DNA of 64,000 bases from Spisula solida. Taxonomy: Eukaryota; Mollusca; Bivalvia; Venerida; Mactridae. The notes beneath the pieces are model-generated. The model searched no databases, had not been told where the DNA came from, and saw only the letters and a list, made by a program, of their open reading frames with translations. The stretch covers positions 51,808,761-51,872,760 of the forward strand of contig OX365950.1 of assembly GCA_947247005.1 (NCBI GenBank), given 5' to 3'. Positions 31,741-44,480 of this stretch are shown here, in pieces. Made by a program: the position numbers and the translations under genes. Positions within the stretch are counted from its first letter, which is position 1. Every line of letters begins with the position of its first letter.

Positions 31741-33382
31741 GACGTCTATTCAGTAATTCATGACGTTCTCAAGATGTCCACCCTTCTTACGTTTTCCTTC
31801 TTGGACTTCTTTTAAACTATTTAAACATTTGCACATGTGTATAAACTGTTCTTCTGACCTTCTCTTTTGATGTTTCTCGTGAGCATAGACGTGTTTTTGG
31901 CTATTTGTTTCAAATAGCCCCACAAGAAGAATTCGCAATGATTTTGATCCGGGCTGTTGGCGGGCCATGTCACACCACAGTGATATTTCCTGGAAATTAC
32001 TTTGGTTCCAACTGTTTAAAGGAATTCATCCAACCCCTTATGTACAATGTGTGGCCCTTGCACATCTTGCATGAGCTAGTCATCATTCAAAACAATAAAT
32101 CATCTGCGGTGTTTAGGAATGAGCTGTTTTAACAAAGATAAGTAACGGATTGAGTTTATTTCTTTCTATTGTGCTCTCTGAATCGCTAGTGTACAATCTA
32201 AAGCCAACGGACACAAATGCTGCTGAGGAACATCAAAAGAGAAGGTTAGAAGATCAGGTAAGACACATGTGCAAATGCAATTGATAGTCTAGGACAAAAT
32301 AAGGTAATTTTGGAAAATTGACATTTTTCTAATGTACAAATGTGTTAAGGAGAAAGCGGATATTTCTTCCCAAGGGGATTAATTCAGCAGTGACACAGAC
32401 GGGGATCGAACCAGGAACCACTCAATCCGAAACTGCTGATTTGATGTTTATTTTCCAACAAATGAATACCCCGAAATTGTGAATCGTGTTCTTCATATTG
32501 ATATCCTTGTAATCCCCACGATTACTAGTAATCGATTTTTCAAACCCCACGACAATGCAATGTTATCAAATTCCACGAAATTTGATACCCGCGAAAATAC
32601 GTGATTTTACTGTATACTTTTTTCTATCAACCCGTTCATAGTTTTAAATCAATGTATTCAATACATTTAACATTCTTACGCAGCAACTTGCGAACGTTTG
32701 GTTAAATTCACAAGTGTAGGAATTTGCGTAAGAGAAATGTTTATACACATGTACATGTACTTAGATTCAAGAGACATTTACTACTTTCGGGATGAACGTA
32801 AATCATTACCACATTGTGTGAACTGATATCTAGTGATCCACACATAGACAACTGTTCACACCATGCTGCCCTAGAGCAACATTTATCTACAACAAACACA
32901 TTCCGTAATGGCGTATAATTGCAAACAGTGAAGCGCAAAGGCAACAAATTGCGTCTATAAGTGGCGACGGTTACAAGGCCATCTGGGAATCCAGTTATTG
33001 TGAAGAGATGCAAGAATCTTTTTTTGACGTACGTATTTCAATAAAGATATTTTCTTAACAATAGCGAAAACAATTTCTACAGACGATAAGTGTTGAAAAA
33101 TGTGCATTTAAGTATATTGATTGCGTCTTATAGAAAATATGAACTCGAACTATACAAATCTGACTGCAATGATTTCTAAGATTTATGCGATAACTGTATA
33201 TTCAGGAAGCAGTTGAAACAAGCGTGGGGTGGACTACATGCACTGGTTTATACAGCATTACTGTTGATTCAAAGTTATCTGTCACAACCACGTTAACAAA
33301 CATTCAACCCGATCGACTTTTACAGGTGTGTCAGGAATAAGTCATATAATCATTAAGTACAATTAAATGGTCAAAACGATAA

Positions 33383-33475
33383 CGGCCCGATAGCCGAATG
33401 GTTATACCTACTACATCACTGTTATTTTTTTTTATACAACTCACGAGTTCAAATCCCATCAACGCCCTGGTTTTA
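33383..33475 (+). mobile_element. Degenerate tRNA-derived SINE head
   Basis: Box A TAGCCGAATGG and box B GAGTTCAAATCCC, separated by a longer than usual gap containing T9. Acceptor-stem ends do not pair, so a functional tRNA gene is rejected. Confidence 0.5.
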
Positions 33476-33764
33476 TTTAATTTTACTTAAATTTTGTATT
33501 TTATGCTTCTGCTCTAATTCCAGTAATTGCATTTTGTATAATGAATAAACTATACGCGTGTACATTGTGGCACGTCATGATTGAGTGCATTCTATCATGC
33601 TGGAAATAACTGAGCAATATTTACATGGACTGTACTAGTGTATATCAACTAAACATTTAACAGATATAATTATAAAAAAATGATATTTTTTCTGGCAAAG
33701 AAAGATATGATGAAATTAAACCGTCGATGTAAAATAATCAGAAAAAAATAAAAAAAAATAAAAA

Positions 33765-33875
33765 AGCGTGCTTCAATCTGGATTCGAACCCTTGTATAAA
33801 ACTATGAGGTCGCCAATACACTGTTACCAAACAGTTAAAGACATACGCTACGAGCTTATGACAGAAAACGTAGCT
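33765..33875 (-). mobile_element. tRNA-like SINE head, minus strand
   Basis: On the minus strand GGGTTCGAATCCAG is a good box B, preceded by a tRNA-like stretch (TCGTAGCGTATGTC...GGTAACAGTG) and followed by T-rich sequence that would end Pol III transcription. Box A is weak. Confidence 0.45.
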
Positions 33876-33941
33876 TATTTTTGTACATACAGCTATTCTC
33901 AAGGATGGTATGAGTAAATTTAGAGCGCTGATTGGTCAATA

Positions 33942-34931
33942 CGAGGGGTGATCAACAAATACGCGGAAAAGTGCTGTAGTTTCTTTATTTGTCATTATAA
34001 GTCGATGAAACTTTCTAAACATGAAGATGACCTTCTTTCAAATTGATTCACTGCTGATCAATAATATTGACCAAAGATGGCACGAACGCGGTTTGCTATG
34101 GCAACGTTACTCGACGTCATGCGGCCCAAATTTTCATATTTTCCAACGTTACAGGTAGGAAAGGATGACGTTTCATTTGTGCGTTTGTAATATTATAATT
34201 TTCTAAAGGGTGGATAATAAATGTACATGTACAATGCTATAACATTACATTCATCATTTCCAAAAATTGATTTAGCGTCAAAAATCCGTTTTAGAGTTAT
34301 TTGCTTCGAAGTTGTTGTCTGAAAATGAGTGCGGTACCGAAATCGGTTACGAAAAGTCGTGTGGCGATTAAAATGTCATAAAATACCAATGCCAATATAG
34401 CAAAATGCAACAAATATGTAATAGCACACAAAACAGGTGTCGGTTTTGCATATTCTCTCATACATAGCCATGTAAAATCAATGCCGACATGCGCATTGGC
34501 TATACAACGTCAATAACGTCAAATTACGTCATCAATATTATTGTTCCCCAGCAGCTAATTCTTATAATTTACATACAAGATTCAAATGAAAAATATTGAT
34601 TTTCGGTTGACAGGTCTATGAAGTGTATCTTGTTGTACATCTATTTTTTAAAGTATCATTCACTGCGTTATATAGTATGAATTGTGCCACGAATGAGTAT
34701 GTATATTGTAATATGTAACGACGTCGCGATGACGTTGGGTCGGTGTAGCCATGATGACGTTGCGGTTTCTATAATTGTTCGACCAAATATTACTTTGAGT
34801 TTAATGTTTTTCATAATTATGTATTTATAATACGCCAATCTATTACAATGTACCTGACCGATTTTCTTCAGTATTGGTCACGTAACAAAGATTGCAGAGC
34901 ATTTTTCCGCGTATTTGTTGATCACCCCTCG
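33942..34931. mobile_element. 990-bp TA-flanked element, same TIR start as the 9.9-kb composite
   Basis: Ends CGAGGGGTGATCAACAAATA and its inverse; 33 of the first 34 bp match between ends (CGCGGAAAAGTGCT versus CGCGGAAAAATGCT). TA at 33940-33941 and 34932-34933. The first 14 bp, CGAGGGGTGATCAA, are identical to the ends of 14909-24822. No transposase frame; the interior holds several ACGTCA motifs. Confidence 0.85.
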
Positions 34932-35848
34932 TACATACATTAACCTCTTCTTAAACGGAACATTCTGGTGGTTTTTATAGATATCTTTGAATCGACAGTA
35001 GTAGTAGTTCATATTATTGGTGGAGAATATGGCGCTTGAATTGAAAACACTCACATAGGAGCATCCAAATGGTGTGACAATGGGTATACATATCATTTAT
35101 GAGGTGAAATAAGTATTTATTGTCGTAAGAAGGGGGACAAAGAAAGGATACAAAGATGCGAGAAGGGTATAGTGTTGTTAAAGAAACGTTATTGAAAGTA
35201 ACCACAAGAAAAGCTTTTAAAGTTTAGAAGGGATCAGCGACATGATTTGATCTAAGCAAGTTCTGTGGCCAGTAGCCCATCTTAGGTTGAACATGTACCA
35301 AGTGCTAAAACAATTGCAACAACAAAAACGTCACAGTAAGGACTGCAAAAACTCATAGTATATATATGTGTATGCAAAATCATGTGTTTTGGACGAAAAC
35401 TTTATTTTCAAGCTCTCCAGCTAGCTTACGCACCGACTGTCAAACACTTCGCATTGCAAAAAGAGTGTCCTGTGCGCGTACAGACAGGATCCGTACGATC
35501 TCTCATTTTAGAAAAAGAGGGGTTGAGCATGCGTAGTATTAACATTTTGGTCAATGCAGTTCCGGCACTCACATTATGCAAACGGAATTCATCAATACTA
35601 CCTAATTTTATCAACTGCCTGAACTAACGTTGCCCTGCTTGAACACACTTCTTAAATCATCAGTACGGTCAAAGCAGACATTAAGCAGATATATTAGGAA
35701 AGCATCGACCCTAACTGAACGAGAGGCGAGAAGAAATAGTTCTTATTAGATACAAAAAAACATCAATTTGGCTGATATGGTATATGTCAAATATTCATCA
35801 TCTATCATGAACAGTTTATACGGTTTACTTGGAGAAAACCTTACTGGC

Positions 35849-36455
35849 CCGTGTGATAAGAAGTATGGGCTTTATTTCATGGTATGTTACGCGGTTAATG
35901 AGTGGCAAGGGAACATTGATAAGAAGATACTAATCTGAAATATATGCGTTAGTAGCAAAATTCAATGATTTGCTGACTACCTAAAACGCAACCCTCGTCA
36001 ATACATAACATATTTTAAACATATAGACGAATTGTCGCAGGTTAGTTGATACAAACTTGACTTGCATTTGAAGATCTATGACTAGTGTGATCTCAATATT
36101 GATCTTTTTAATTGGAGAATAAGTATAGCCAACCAAATCGCCTGTTACTGACTAATATTTTAATATGGTGTGATCTAATTGGTTGTCCCTATCCTTAATT
36201 CAAGTAAGATCAATATTTGATACCACCCCAGAATAATAATGATAAGAAAAATAAAGACCTCATTTAAAGAGGCTTTCTCCTATCAGATCAGTTGGAAAGG
36301 TACCAAATAAAAAGATGTTAGTATGTGTGCTTTATATCATACAATGTATACACAATTTAAACCAAAACGTACCTTTCAATTAAAGGCGTTGCGTCAAACT
36401 GAACGTCCATCATGAACCATTCATTGGCAAAACAATTATCAAGTTTAATACGTAT
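35849..36455. other. Intergenic, nothing clear
   Basis: AATATTGATCTTTTTAATTGG (about 36093) and AAGATCAATATT (about 36208) form a weak inverted pair; otherwise nothing. Confidence 0.35.
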
Positions 36456-36461
36456 ACAGGG

Positions 36462-37090
36462 TGATTCATAATATCTGTCCCAGTTTCAAACTGTTATAAC
36501 TTTTTTTGTTTCTGTACAAGATATATAATTTTATGTATCACATATCATTAGAATGGTTCTATAAAAGCTTTATGTCATGCTGACTATAGAAATGATATTG
36601 ACATCATGGCGCCATAAACGATGTGCAATTTCCTAAACGTCAGTGAGAAAGCAACAATTAAATGCAGCATATTTATTATCAGCCTTTCTACAATCATAAG
36701 CATCAAGTTAATGCAACTGTATTATCCTGGTTATGGTAAACTATCTAGATGATTCCAAGAAACACTGGCTTGTTGAATGGTTTCAGTAAAATATATTGAT
36801 AAAAGATGACAAGATTTTAAACCATATTAAAATAAGCATTGCCGTCATCATTGGTCAAATGGACGTCAACCTGAATATACAACTGTATGATATAAAATAC
36901 AATTCCTCAAGAGTTTAAAAATATGTGGTTAAATATGCAAACTACTTGTGGTTAACATCGAACATTTCGTGGGCTCAGTGCAAAACTATTGTACATGCTT
37001 CTATAAATTGATGTAGTTACCATAGTTTTGCACCGAGCCCTCGATTTATAAACTGTTATATTTGAAAGGTGTGACAGATATTATGAATCA
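36462..37090. mobile_element. ~630-bp TIR element at the left of duplication copy II
   Basis: TGATTCATAATATCTGTC (36462-36479) and its exact reverse complement (37073-37090). It contains a small hairpin (36971-37040). Part of the same sequence is in duplication copy I (13265-13594, 14711-14760), so the insertion predates the duplication. No coding capacity; family unknown. Confidence 0.6.
36971..37040. mobile_element. 70-bp hairpin element
   Basis: GGGCTCAGTGCAAAACTAT (36971-36989) pairs with ATAGTTTTGCACCGAGCCC (37022-37040), 18/19. Absent from duplication copy I, so probably a small foldback insertion into the larger element. Confidence 0.7.
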
Positions 37091-38286
37091 ATATTGTATT
37101 ACCACAAAACTCATTAGATCACAATGATGATTCAATCTTTCATTCTAAGTTTGCTCGAGACGAAGAACTGTATGCGGGATTCTGTTTCAATCATTTTGAT
37201 TATTAGAAGGCAAATGCACCAAATATATTAAAAGTCAGACTAATAGATGAGTTTTAGCGTTGCGGGTCAAACACCTTGTCGTACTTCATGATCTGTTAAT
37301 ATCATCAAAATGTACTGGTCGTCTTATCGTTGCCAGTGGAATTTGAAGTTTGTTTTATATCCTAAACCTACACCAATACCTACAACGTTTGAAGATTGTT
37401 TGCTCTGAAATACCTTTTTTGCTGTTTGTTTTTCTTATTCCAAACAGAATAACAGTATCATGTTTAAACAATGATTTAGGTACAAAGGTATTACATGCTA
37501 GTATCCGTTTCAGGACAATTCGTTCCAAAGCAACATGCACTAAAATATGGTGTGAATATCTACAACAGAGGATATGAAACTTTACTAAATAACCAACCAC
37601 AGCTTTCCAGGCGTATTCGAAACATCATAATTATGTATATTTGCCTTGGTTTTTCACAGAGCATATGTCCAATACCACATTATAAGAAACAAAAAAAGAA
37701 ATAAAAAACAAAACGATCCACACGTGAGTAAGTTGAATGCAAAATGATAGAATAGAAAACCCGTAGGGTAAGCATGCGATAAATACTTAGCTTCCAATAC
37801 AAAACCCAAAACTCGGCTGAACTATTACACCATCTCGCAGAAATTAATATTATTAGTTATAAACCAAAATGTCCCATTCATAACTTTTAGGTAAACTTTA
37901 CTTTCTATATTCATATTCGTCATCGGGTATGTAGACAGATTTATCGTAGATTTCGATGAAACAATACAAACAAACAGAAAGCCAAGGGGAAAAGGTGCAT
38001 GTAATCAGAATAGTTAATACAATAATACGTTTTTATGTGGACTTGTACCAAAACAATTTCCAGTGTCTAGCCGATTAGACATAGCAAATCTCATATTCAT
38101 AATTGCTTACTGCTATCGTCAGCACTAATTTGAAACTGTTTATATTAGTTTCAAACATTCTGACAATTGCGTAATCTATCTTCCTGATAGCCAAACCCCT
38201 GCTGGGGACTTAGGCTATATTCAACCATACTAACAACTGCTTGACACATAAATGACAACAGCACGGGAACTAACCGCACTGGAACT

Positions 38287-38574
38287 GTGGTTTCATATTA
38301 TTTCATCGGCACATGTAAGATTGCAGGAATTGTTCCGTTGGCAAAAGCTTCAGAAAAATGCCACCGATTAGGAAACATCTTTAACAACGGAAATCAGCCA
38401 ATAGAAAATTTCAAGTTACAGAAACTGCTCTATTCATTTTGCATCCTTTTGCACGATAACAACAGAGCTATTGTCCTAGTTATGCTTGCTTTATCTGCAA
38501 AATTTGACACAATTGATCACACTACGCTCATATTCATACTTATCATTCTGATGCTTTCGCCATTTAACTTATAA
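38287..38574 (+). pseudogene. LINE reverse transcriptase fossil in duplication copy II
   Basis: The frame is open for 95 codons and includes LALSAKFDTIDHTTLI, matching the D-L-S-A-A-F-D-T-I-D-H block of non-LTR reverse transcriptases. Copy I (26230-26345) retains other parts of the block, so both descend from one LINE insertion older than the duplication. Confidence 0.7.
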
Positions 38575-38778
38575 AATAAGTACATGATGTATTTGATAGG
38601 TGTATGTTACACTACGCTATAATCAATGGTCTAATGGTCACAAAACCTAACCTTTAATCGACAATGCCAAAATCGCAAAATCAATAACGTATTGATGAGC
38701 TGCAACCTATGCAAGGTTGAAGCCATGTGCCTGTGTTCATTGACGAGAACATTTGGGACAGAGGAATGCTGTTACAAG

Positions 38779-39176
38779 GGTCATTCAATAAAGTCGTAGT
38801 GTGTGTTAATCTGTTTTAACATCCAGCCACAGAATAAACCGAACTACGCCACGTTAATCTACAGCCTTTAGGACACAAGTGTAGAAAATATGAAATGAAA
38901 CAACAGATTTTACAAGAAAATACGCCTAAAATAAAAACATCACCTTACCGCGACCACGACACATTGTTGTTTATATTCTGACGTCAGCGACACTATTGAC
39001 GTTTTGCTGTTTCTCAAATGGTAAGACCCGAATAGAATTATGTTATTTATCTAAACTAAACATTACCATACAAATTGTAGAATATTTAATTAATCGATCA
39101 CAATATCTTATATAGTCTAAATTAAGGATAAAGGCAAGATATAATGGCTTTATGTTTTCACGTACATACCTCGATT
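38779..39176. mobile_element. ~400-bp insertion unique to duplication copy II
   Basis: Copy I reads GTTACAAACTCTTTAAGTC where copy II has GTTACAA, then GGGTCATTCAATAAAGTCG... through ACATACCTCGATTGGCC, then AACGCGTAACTC. It contains TGACGTCA (38979-38986). No TIRs recognised; possibly a truncated mariner-type end. Confidence 0.5.
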
Positions 39177-39988
39177 GGCCAACGCGTAACTCTTAACTCT
39201 CTGAGGTTTCTGGTAGGCGATGCTGACGGCCATCATTGACTGACTTCAAATTTATCTCTTCCAGTAAAGATACAATGACCTCCACTATCGTAACGTGAGC
39301 CATCAGTCAAGTTATGCTCATCTGTCAAACGCTGCAACTTGTCCTTTTCGTTGTGTATTGCATCCCAAACCTGTAATTGGAAGACGTTGATGGAATGTGT
39401 CAGGGTAATAAAGAAGACTGAAAAAATGAAGCGATTTTGATCATCGGTCAAACTAAATGTGCATTTTAGTGAAATTACTAAATCGTATATATTATTGCCT
39501 CCTAACTGTTAGTCTAGCGGCGGTAAAACAATGCTGGCCTGTGGTGAACTCATATAGTATTAAAATGTTTACATACTGGTATCCATTGCTGACCTGACAT
39601 CTGACTTATTTTTGAAATCACTGTGCAAGTCTGACAGTTCTCGAAACCTGCACATACTTGGTTAAAAGCAAACCTCCAAAGTCGTTGCGTTATTAACCGG
39701 ACACGTGATTATTAGTAGTTCACCACTTAAGCTGAACCAAAGTTCGTTGATGCGAGATCGTTGTATAATGATTGGTTTCTAATCCTTTAAATAGGAAGTG
39801 TCCATATATAAATTTTGTATTCAATTCTCTGTCGTTTTGTTACTGTTATGATATAAGACGAGTCAATCTAATTATACGGGTTAGTAAATTCATATTATCC
39901 GTAGTAATGATGAATATTACAGACCAGAAACAGCTGCTATTATCAATATGATTGACCATCCACCATGCCAAAAGTATCAGTTGTTTGC

Positions 39989-42049
39989 GAGAAAGGCCTA
40001 TCAACGAACATTAAGTTACCAGACCTGCAATTAACATACAATAATAGAGCCACTTCAGAAATGATTATGGAAAATACTTCAGTCTAAATGTTCCGTATCT
40101 ATATCAATAACAAATGTATCAGTAATTTTAGATGTTACAGTAATGATAGTAAAGTTAAATATGATTGAACGAACGCTATGCTTTATTTAGTGGCAGTATT
40201 TATGTCTAAATTATGAGAAGTGCTAGATAACGTTATCTTCACTATGTAGGCAATTTGATATCAAATTATCTTTTTACTTTATTTAATTATATCTACTTGT
40301 AATTAATTTATCTGCGTGGCATTAATGTAATGTTTTAGTTTTTTGTGTTTGTAAATGATGTAACAAAATTTGAATAGATTACACCGTTATGTATGTTGCC
40401 TTTAATAGCATGTCTCTTATTTTACTCAATTATTTTAGTTAACTGTACTTTTATATCCTCACGTTTGTGACAGAAATTTATTTTGTAGTCCACCTAAGTC
40501 GCATTCGTATCAGTATTAAGTTGTTACCAAAGTGAGTTGTTACCAAATGAACCAATGAACTATACTGTCATCACCGGAGGTTGGGCGATGAGCAAATCCG
40601 TGTCCTGATGACAATATTACAACATATGCAGCTCAGGACAAGTGTTTTATATTGGTATTGACATAAAACTTTTCCAACTTACCTCCGTATCATCTAGTGA
40701 ACAGTTATTTCCTAAATAATTCAATGAATCAGTTTTATCACGTTTTGTATGATTCCGTTAGCGTTAACATTGTGTACAAACTTATGATTTTTCTTCTGTT
40801 TTAGAAACACGCGTCTAACTATTATAATGTTCTTTTGGATAGACGTTTCGCCCTCAAAAATTCATCATGAGGAACAATAAGTGATCCAGCTGCCTAAATA
40901 TTTCCAATCGATAAATTTAATTGTTTTTTTTAATTGATTGTATTATTGATTTCTGACGGGAGTGACATTACTTATTTTGTCGAGACATACATTATGTTAT
41001 TTATTGCACCATGGGGTTCAATGTGCACAATTTAATGTATTGTAGGAGTGTCAACAAAGTAATGTAGTTTCTATGATTACCGATTAAAATCGACATGTTC
41101 TGTGATTTGGTGCACTGTCGTTGATGCGATATCGCCGACATTTGGAACCAAGCAACCTTTGTACACCTTGCTTATTTGCTCTAAGGTTTATATGATCTGT
41201 CACGAGTTATCTAAATAAACATTTCTTGAACGAGTTCTGATATTTATTATCAAGAACGTGCTTAAATGTTTGCCAATGCTGTGTAGCTATGTTTATATTT
41301 CAAACTTTCATAGTAATGCAGACCAGTGTTATTTCCCAATTCAATATGTCTTAGAAGGCCTCATCGCGGTGTGCATGTGGTTGTGGTCTGTGATTCATTA
41401 TTTTGTTAGTGTTCTTTTTATGTCTCTCTGGTTTTGATGTTCTATGAGTGTTGCCTTCAATTTTCGACCTGTTATTTTCTTTCTGCACACTTTAATACGT
41501 TCGTTACCATGCGTACTGTCCTCTAATCAATTTTCATTATTATCATCTATCCTTTACCCTTTAATACTTTTGTTACTAAGCGTACTGTCCGCTACTCAAT
41601 CTGTTTTTATTATGTCAATAGTAATGTGAATAATTCCCTTTCAAACGTACTGCCAGACAGACACTTACGACAGAAACACAGGCAATATTGGCATGATGTC
41701 AGACAAAAAAAGTTTAATTTAAAGTATAAGGTACGTGTTGGTTTCGATTGAAATGATCTATATGTGCGTATATGTGCAGAGGAAATAACTGACCTCTATC
41801 CAAGGGCGAAATTACACTTAAACCTCGATATATCTTCTTCTACAATGTATAATTTATGTTGCGAGTGATTTATTCCTCGGCCATGTCGAAGTTCTGTTGA
41901 AAATAAAAAGCTTATAGCTGTTCTTGTTTAAAAAAAGATAACTCACTGCCTAATGCAATTAAGGAACATTGCTGCTTTCAATACTTGTGTTATTGCGTTT
42001 CTTTCAAAGTGCATGAACTCATTATGGTATGTTCTTGTCTTCTAGCTCC
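39989..42049. other. Intergenic, almost nothing
   Basis: Two direct units of about 80 bp at 41480-41640 (CTTTAATAC..GTTAC.A.GCGTACTGTCC repeated) produce a short open frame. Nothing else. Confidence 0.45.
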
Positions 42050-42180
42050 TGCTCCGGACTTTTGACAGTTTGACTGACTGAGGCGGCAGACTGTAGGCGT
42101 TGGATGTTGTGTGTTCGTAGCTGCTCTGTTGTTTCTTATTAGTGTTTCCTCCCTGCCCGATTATTATGATCGTTTACTAT
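42050..42180 (+). repeat. Possible diverged copy of the 53-kb repeat family
   Basis: GACAGTTTGACTGACTGAGG, GTTGGATGTTGTGTG and TTTCCTCCCTGCCCGA parallel GACAGCTTGGACTTGGG, GTTGGGCATTGTGC and CTGCCTTCCCTGTCCGA at 53130-53240. Weak. Confidence 0.3.
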
Positions 42181-42730
42181 ATAATTGGAATCTTCTGACC
42201 TATTGACTAAGCAATTTCTATAGGTTACTAAGTTCCACAGATAATACTATTGTTAACAATGTTGTATTATATGTCGATAGACTAATGAATGATCATGTGA
42301 CACAACTATAAGTATATTGTATATTTGTTTTTATTTTGTACACTTTTTATTTTGGACCGGTGGCCTTATTTACAGACATTAACTCACTCCCTCGCCAGTT
42401 ACTTATTAAAGTAATAAATAAGGGTCAAATGTGACCAGGGTCACACATATTCAAATGCAAAAAATATACAGTAGAACATACTAGAAATACAATTAATCTT
42501 TCTCGCAATCCAAAAATGGTAGGGCAAATAAAATAAAGAGTTCGAATGGCGACAGAAAAATAAAACAAAAACCAGTCCACGTGTACGTGTTATATAAACG
42601 AAACTAGCACGCACCTGCAAGTCGCTGAATTTTCCGAAATGAAACAAATAAACTGCGCAAGTTTGGAAAAGTCACAGCGCCAATATGGAATTTATACTAC
42701 CTATCACGTAGTATAGGCAAACACACTTAC

Positions 42731-42831
42731 CTGGTCTGGACTTTTGCTTCTAGAAGCTCTGATAATCGTCTGAGAACGATGCTTGATTTCTGTTCTCGCT
42801 TGTGTGTACTTCGGGCTCGAACATAGAACAT
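42731..42831 (-). CDS. Candidate start exon of an unknown gene
   Basis: On the minus strand ATG 42831 opens MFYVRARSTHKREQKSSIVL, continuing with RRLSELLEAKVQ, and ends at a consensus donor ACCAG|GTAAGTG (intron from 42730), phase 2. The second half looks like an amphipathic helix. Another frame through the same stretch is also open upstream, no acceptor or promoter could be assigned, and no continuation exon was found. A donor-like site in random AT-rich DNA is quite possible. Confidence 0.3.
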
Positions 42832-43574
42832 ATTTTTCTATTATGGACCGAATGTATCAATTGTGATTTAAAACGATAATGGGGTATAAATAATAAACCT
42901 GACTAGTACAAGATTTCCTGCCATGTTCATTATGTTGGACTGAAACTTTGCACGGATCAACATGTAAGTGGTTTTCATGTACAAGTAAACAATACGGGCT
43001 TTTAAAACGCAGGTGTGTGTTGTCTTTATTTTAACCATTGGTCTTGTTTTGAACTAATACAATGGTGTTCCTGGGTAATAACACAGTAAGTAAGGAACAT
43101 CTAATACCTGTCTTTACCACGCAAATTACCAATAGAAACCACGTGACTATATCTCATTTGTCGCTTGTGTATCTCGCGTGAAAATATCCGAAATGTGCTA
43201 ATGGTAATGTGTACCAGTATATTAACATTGACAAAGTTTCAGTTTTCAAAAAGCATCAGTTATCAAGCCAAAGTCTACCGAAACTGGTGTGTGTGTGTGT
43301 AGACATGTTACATACCGGAAGTAGCAACCACATAGTTGTCGAACGATTTAATTGGCATGATGCGACACATTCTCGTCTACAACCACGTTTTTGCAAACTG
43401 ACACCATTACTGATCGTCTAAAGCGGGATAAAAACATTCGACGATCTGTCTGCGATCTTTTCCAGAGCCTAGTCAATGAATTGTGGAACAATCTCCCCAG
43501 CAGCGCATTGAAAATATGATGAGTAGCCGCTGTTGTAAACTCACCAGGAACAAAAAGTTATACGCACACTAAAA
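42832..43574. other. Intergenic, nothing clear
   Basis: ACCACGTGAC (about 43138) is an E-box and could serve the candidate exon; a short (TG)n run at 43289-43300. No gene supported. Confidence 0.35.
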
Positions 43575-44480
43575 GCTGAATAATTAATCTCCTTCGTTTT
43601 GTAAGATTATACTGTCTGCATAAGATATCGTAAATATAATTCGTTTTTTTTATGGCTAGAACAAAATATTACACTCTACTGGCTTGCAATCTACGATGCA
43701 TATACTCAACAGCATGTTCCATTTAACTATGATAGCGTGGTTTGTTGCTTGGCATATATCGTTATTATTAAAATACGGGAATGCCATAAAGATGCGAAAG
43801 TATCATAGTGTTGCAATAAACCAACTTTAGAGCTATATTTTATTATTAAAATAAATTGCGACGAACTACCGGTCCGTAAGGTTTCATCCCCTAAAACAAT
43901 GTCTGTAATTTATATACACATGAGTAATATCATGCATTAGATGGAAACATCAACTGATCATGGAACGGATAACAGTTAATGTGCAAGATGCAATCATAGA
44001 ATGATTTAATATGGAAACATACGTACTTGTTTAATGGGTGAAATATATTTTATGGATATTTGCAGATAACATCAAGGACTCTATTTGAAGAGATTGCGTA
44101 TCTTGAATGGAACGTTCTAATTTATAGCAAATGTCGTTCATGGACCTTTTGAATTTGAAAATCATATGATGTCAAATTTTCAAACCAGCTCGAAAAATCA
44201 TAGATCTATTCATTTATTTTGTAGTAGTTAAATGGGTTTTAAAATGGATTGGTTTTCTTAAAAAATGTATATGCTGTGTTTTCAAGGCATTGTTATAAAC
44301 TAATTTTTAAAGCATTGTTTCCATATTATATTAATTCCGTAATAAGTATTTTCGTATGTTTCGTTACGTGTGTTTAACAATGAACATGTGCTGTCTAATA
44401 ACCTGTCAAACATTTTTGTAAAGCTTTTCATTTTTATGACGAACAGAAACTCCTTGTCACCGAGAATAACTTAACATTAA
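43575..44480 (+). repeat. 0.9-kb duplication, copy 1
   Basis: Aligns with 57600-58500: ATACTGTCTGCATAA, GAACAAAATATTACACTCTA, GATGCATATACTCAAC, AAGATGCAATCATAGAATG and TTTAATATGGAAAC in the same order. Diverged by roughly a fifth. No coding frame. Confidence 0.75.

Larger units (their letters stand above)
30832..35848 (+). repeat. 2.4-kb unit Y, copy 2, split by two insertions
   Basis: Matches 16211-18654 in three blocks: 30832-30911, 31741-33260 and 34997-35848. The insertions are 30912-31740 and 33261-34996. No X repeat flanks this copy. Copy 2 keeps the complete SINE B box GGTTCGATCCCC (about 32403-32415, minus strand), where copy 1 lost a base. Confidence 0.85.
36665..39988 (+). repeat. 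Segmental duplication, copy II
   Basis: Partner of 13265-28704 (see that entry). It keeps the uninterrupted target of the 9.9-kb composite at 37224-37225 and of the 1.34-kb element near 39642. It has its own insertion of about 400 bp (38779-39176). Confidence 0.8.

Noticed and set aside
37355..37600. 81-codon minus and 75-codon plus frames in duplication copy II
   Set aside because: Mutually overlapping, not preserved in duplication copy I, no domain.
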